Shown piece after piece: positions 23,053 through 23,151 of a stretch of 23,151 nt of DNA (the stretch's first letter is position 1; each line of letters starts with the position of its first letter). This stretch comes from a virus. The stretch spans positions 1 through 23,151 of the IMG/VR virus record IMGVR_UViG_3300049846_001106; one strand, written 5' to 3'. The notes beneath the pieces are model-generated. The model was not told the DNA's origin. It saw only the letters and a program-made list of their open reading frames with translations, and ran no database searches. The translations under genes and the position numbers were made by a program.

Positions 23053-23106
23053 GTAGCCTCCAGACCTGGGCAAGTCTATAAACTGCCCACCTATCGACTC
23101 TACTTA
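23050..23106 (+). ncRNA. Structured region after the last plus-strand gene
   Basis: TAAGTAG (23050-23056, containing the stop codon) pairs perfectly with CTACTTA (23100-23106). Inside is TGGGCA (23067-23072) with TGCCCA (23084-23089). It is not the same sequence as elements A and B but has a similar layout. A second hairpin, TATACT (23105-23110) with AGTATA (23118-23123), holds an AAGGAG in its loop and stem. The region to 23151 has no gene that I can support. Confidence 0.45.
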
Positions 23107-23151
23107 TACTACTAAGGAGTATATAGACAGTACAATATATATGGTATGGGT

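Noticed and set aside
1-23151. CRISPR arrays, insertion sequences, integrase or attachment sites
   Set aside because: I saw no regularly spaced direct repeats, transposase motifs or terminal inverted repeats, and no integrase signature.

Overview
This window looks like part of a tailed-phage (Caudoviricetes) or prophage genome with moderate-to-low GC. The evidence is a head-morphogenesis and packaging cluster: large terminase, portal with a MuF-like C-terminus, prohead protease with a nested scaffold, a putative decoration protein and an HK97-fold major capsid protein. Nothing looks like a cellular housekeeping gene. Strong Shine-Dalgarno sites (AGGAGG type) and sigma70/sigmaA-like promoters point to a bacterial host. 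I cannot name the host.

Region 1 (1-20858, minus strand) is a nearly gapless operon read from right to left. It starts at a TTGACT-N17-TATCCT promoter (20830-20858). The order is a small 84-aa protein, a four-cysteine protein that may be the small terminase, a 1455-aa multidomain protein, three Gly/Ala-rich small proteins, TerL, three structural-type proteins, the portal-MuF fusion, protease/scaffold, decoration, capsid, an intrinsic terminator (1667-1695), and then an unknown protein, an Ig-like protein and a partial gene leaving the window.

The 1455-aa protein (15368-19735) is the most striking coding feature. It strings together a DEDDh exonuclease, a DnaJ domain, an M48-like HELGH metallopeptidase, an unassigned His-rich module and a protein-kinase-like domain. 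Five copies of one ~34-residue repeat (FSG-DD-NTIEGL-HGG ... TDFGSG) sit between the modules. It reads like a polyprotein or modular virion cargo protein.

Region 2 (20830-21440) is a switch-like interval. Two divergent promoters share their -35 positions. A small coiled-coil gene on + and a small Gly-rich gene on - converge and overlap at their 3' ends. Both have a -10 box 6-9 nt from the ATG and no Shine-Dalgarno, so both are candidate leaderless genes.

Region 3 (21441-23151, plus strand) holds three genes of unknown function with excellent Shine-Dalgarno sites, separated by structured RNA. Two intergenic elements, both 64 nt (21872-21935 and 22211-22274), fold into the same three-helix form with compensatory base changes. 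Each is preceded by a perfect hairpin capped by a GNRA tetraloop. Less similar structured leaders lie before the first gene and after the last. I do not recognise this RNA as a known class.

The structural genes presumably assemble the head. The modular giant protein and Gly-rich proteins may be virion cargo or membrane-active proteins; that is inference.
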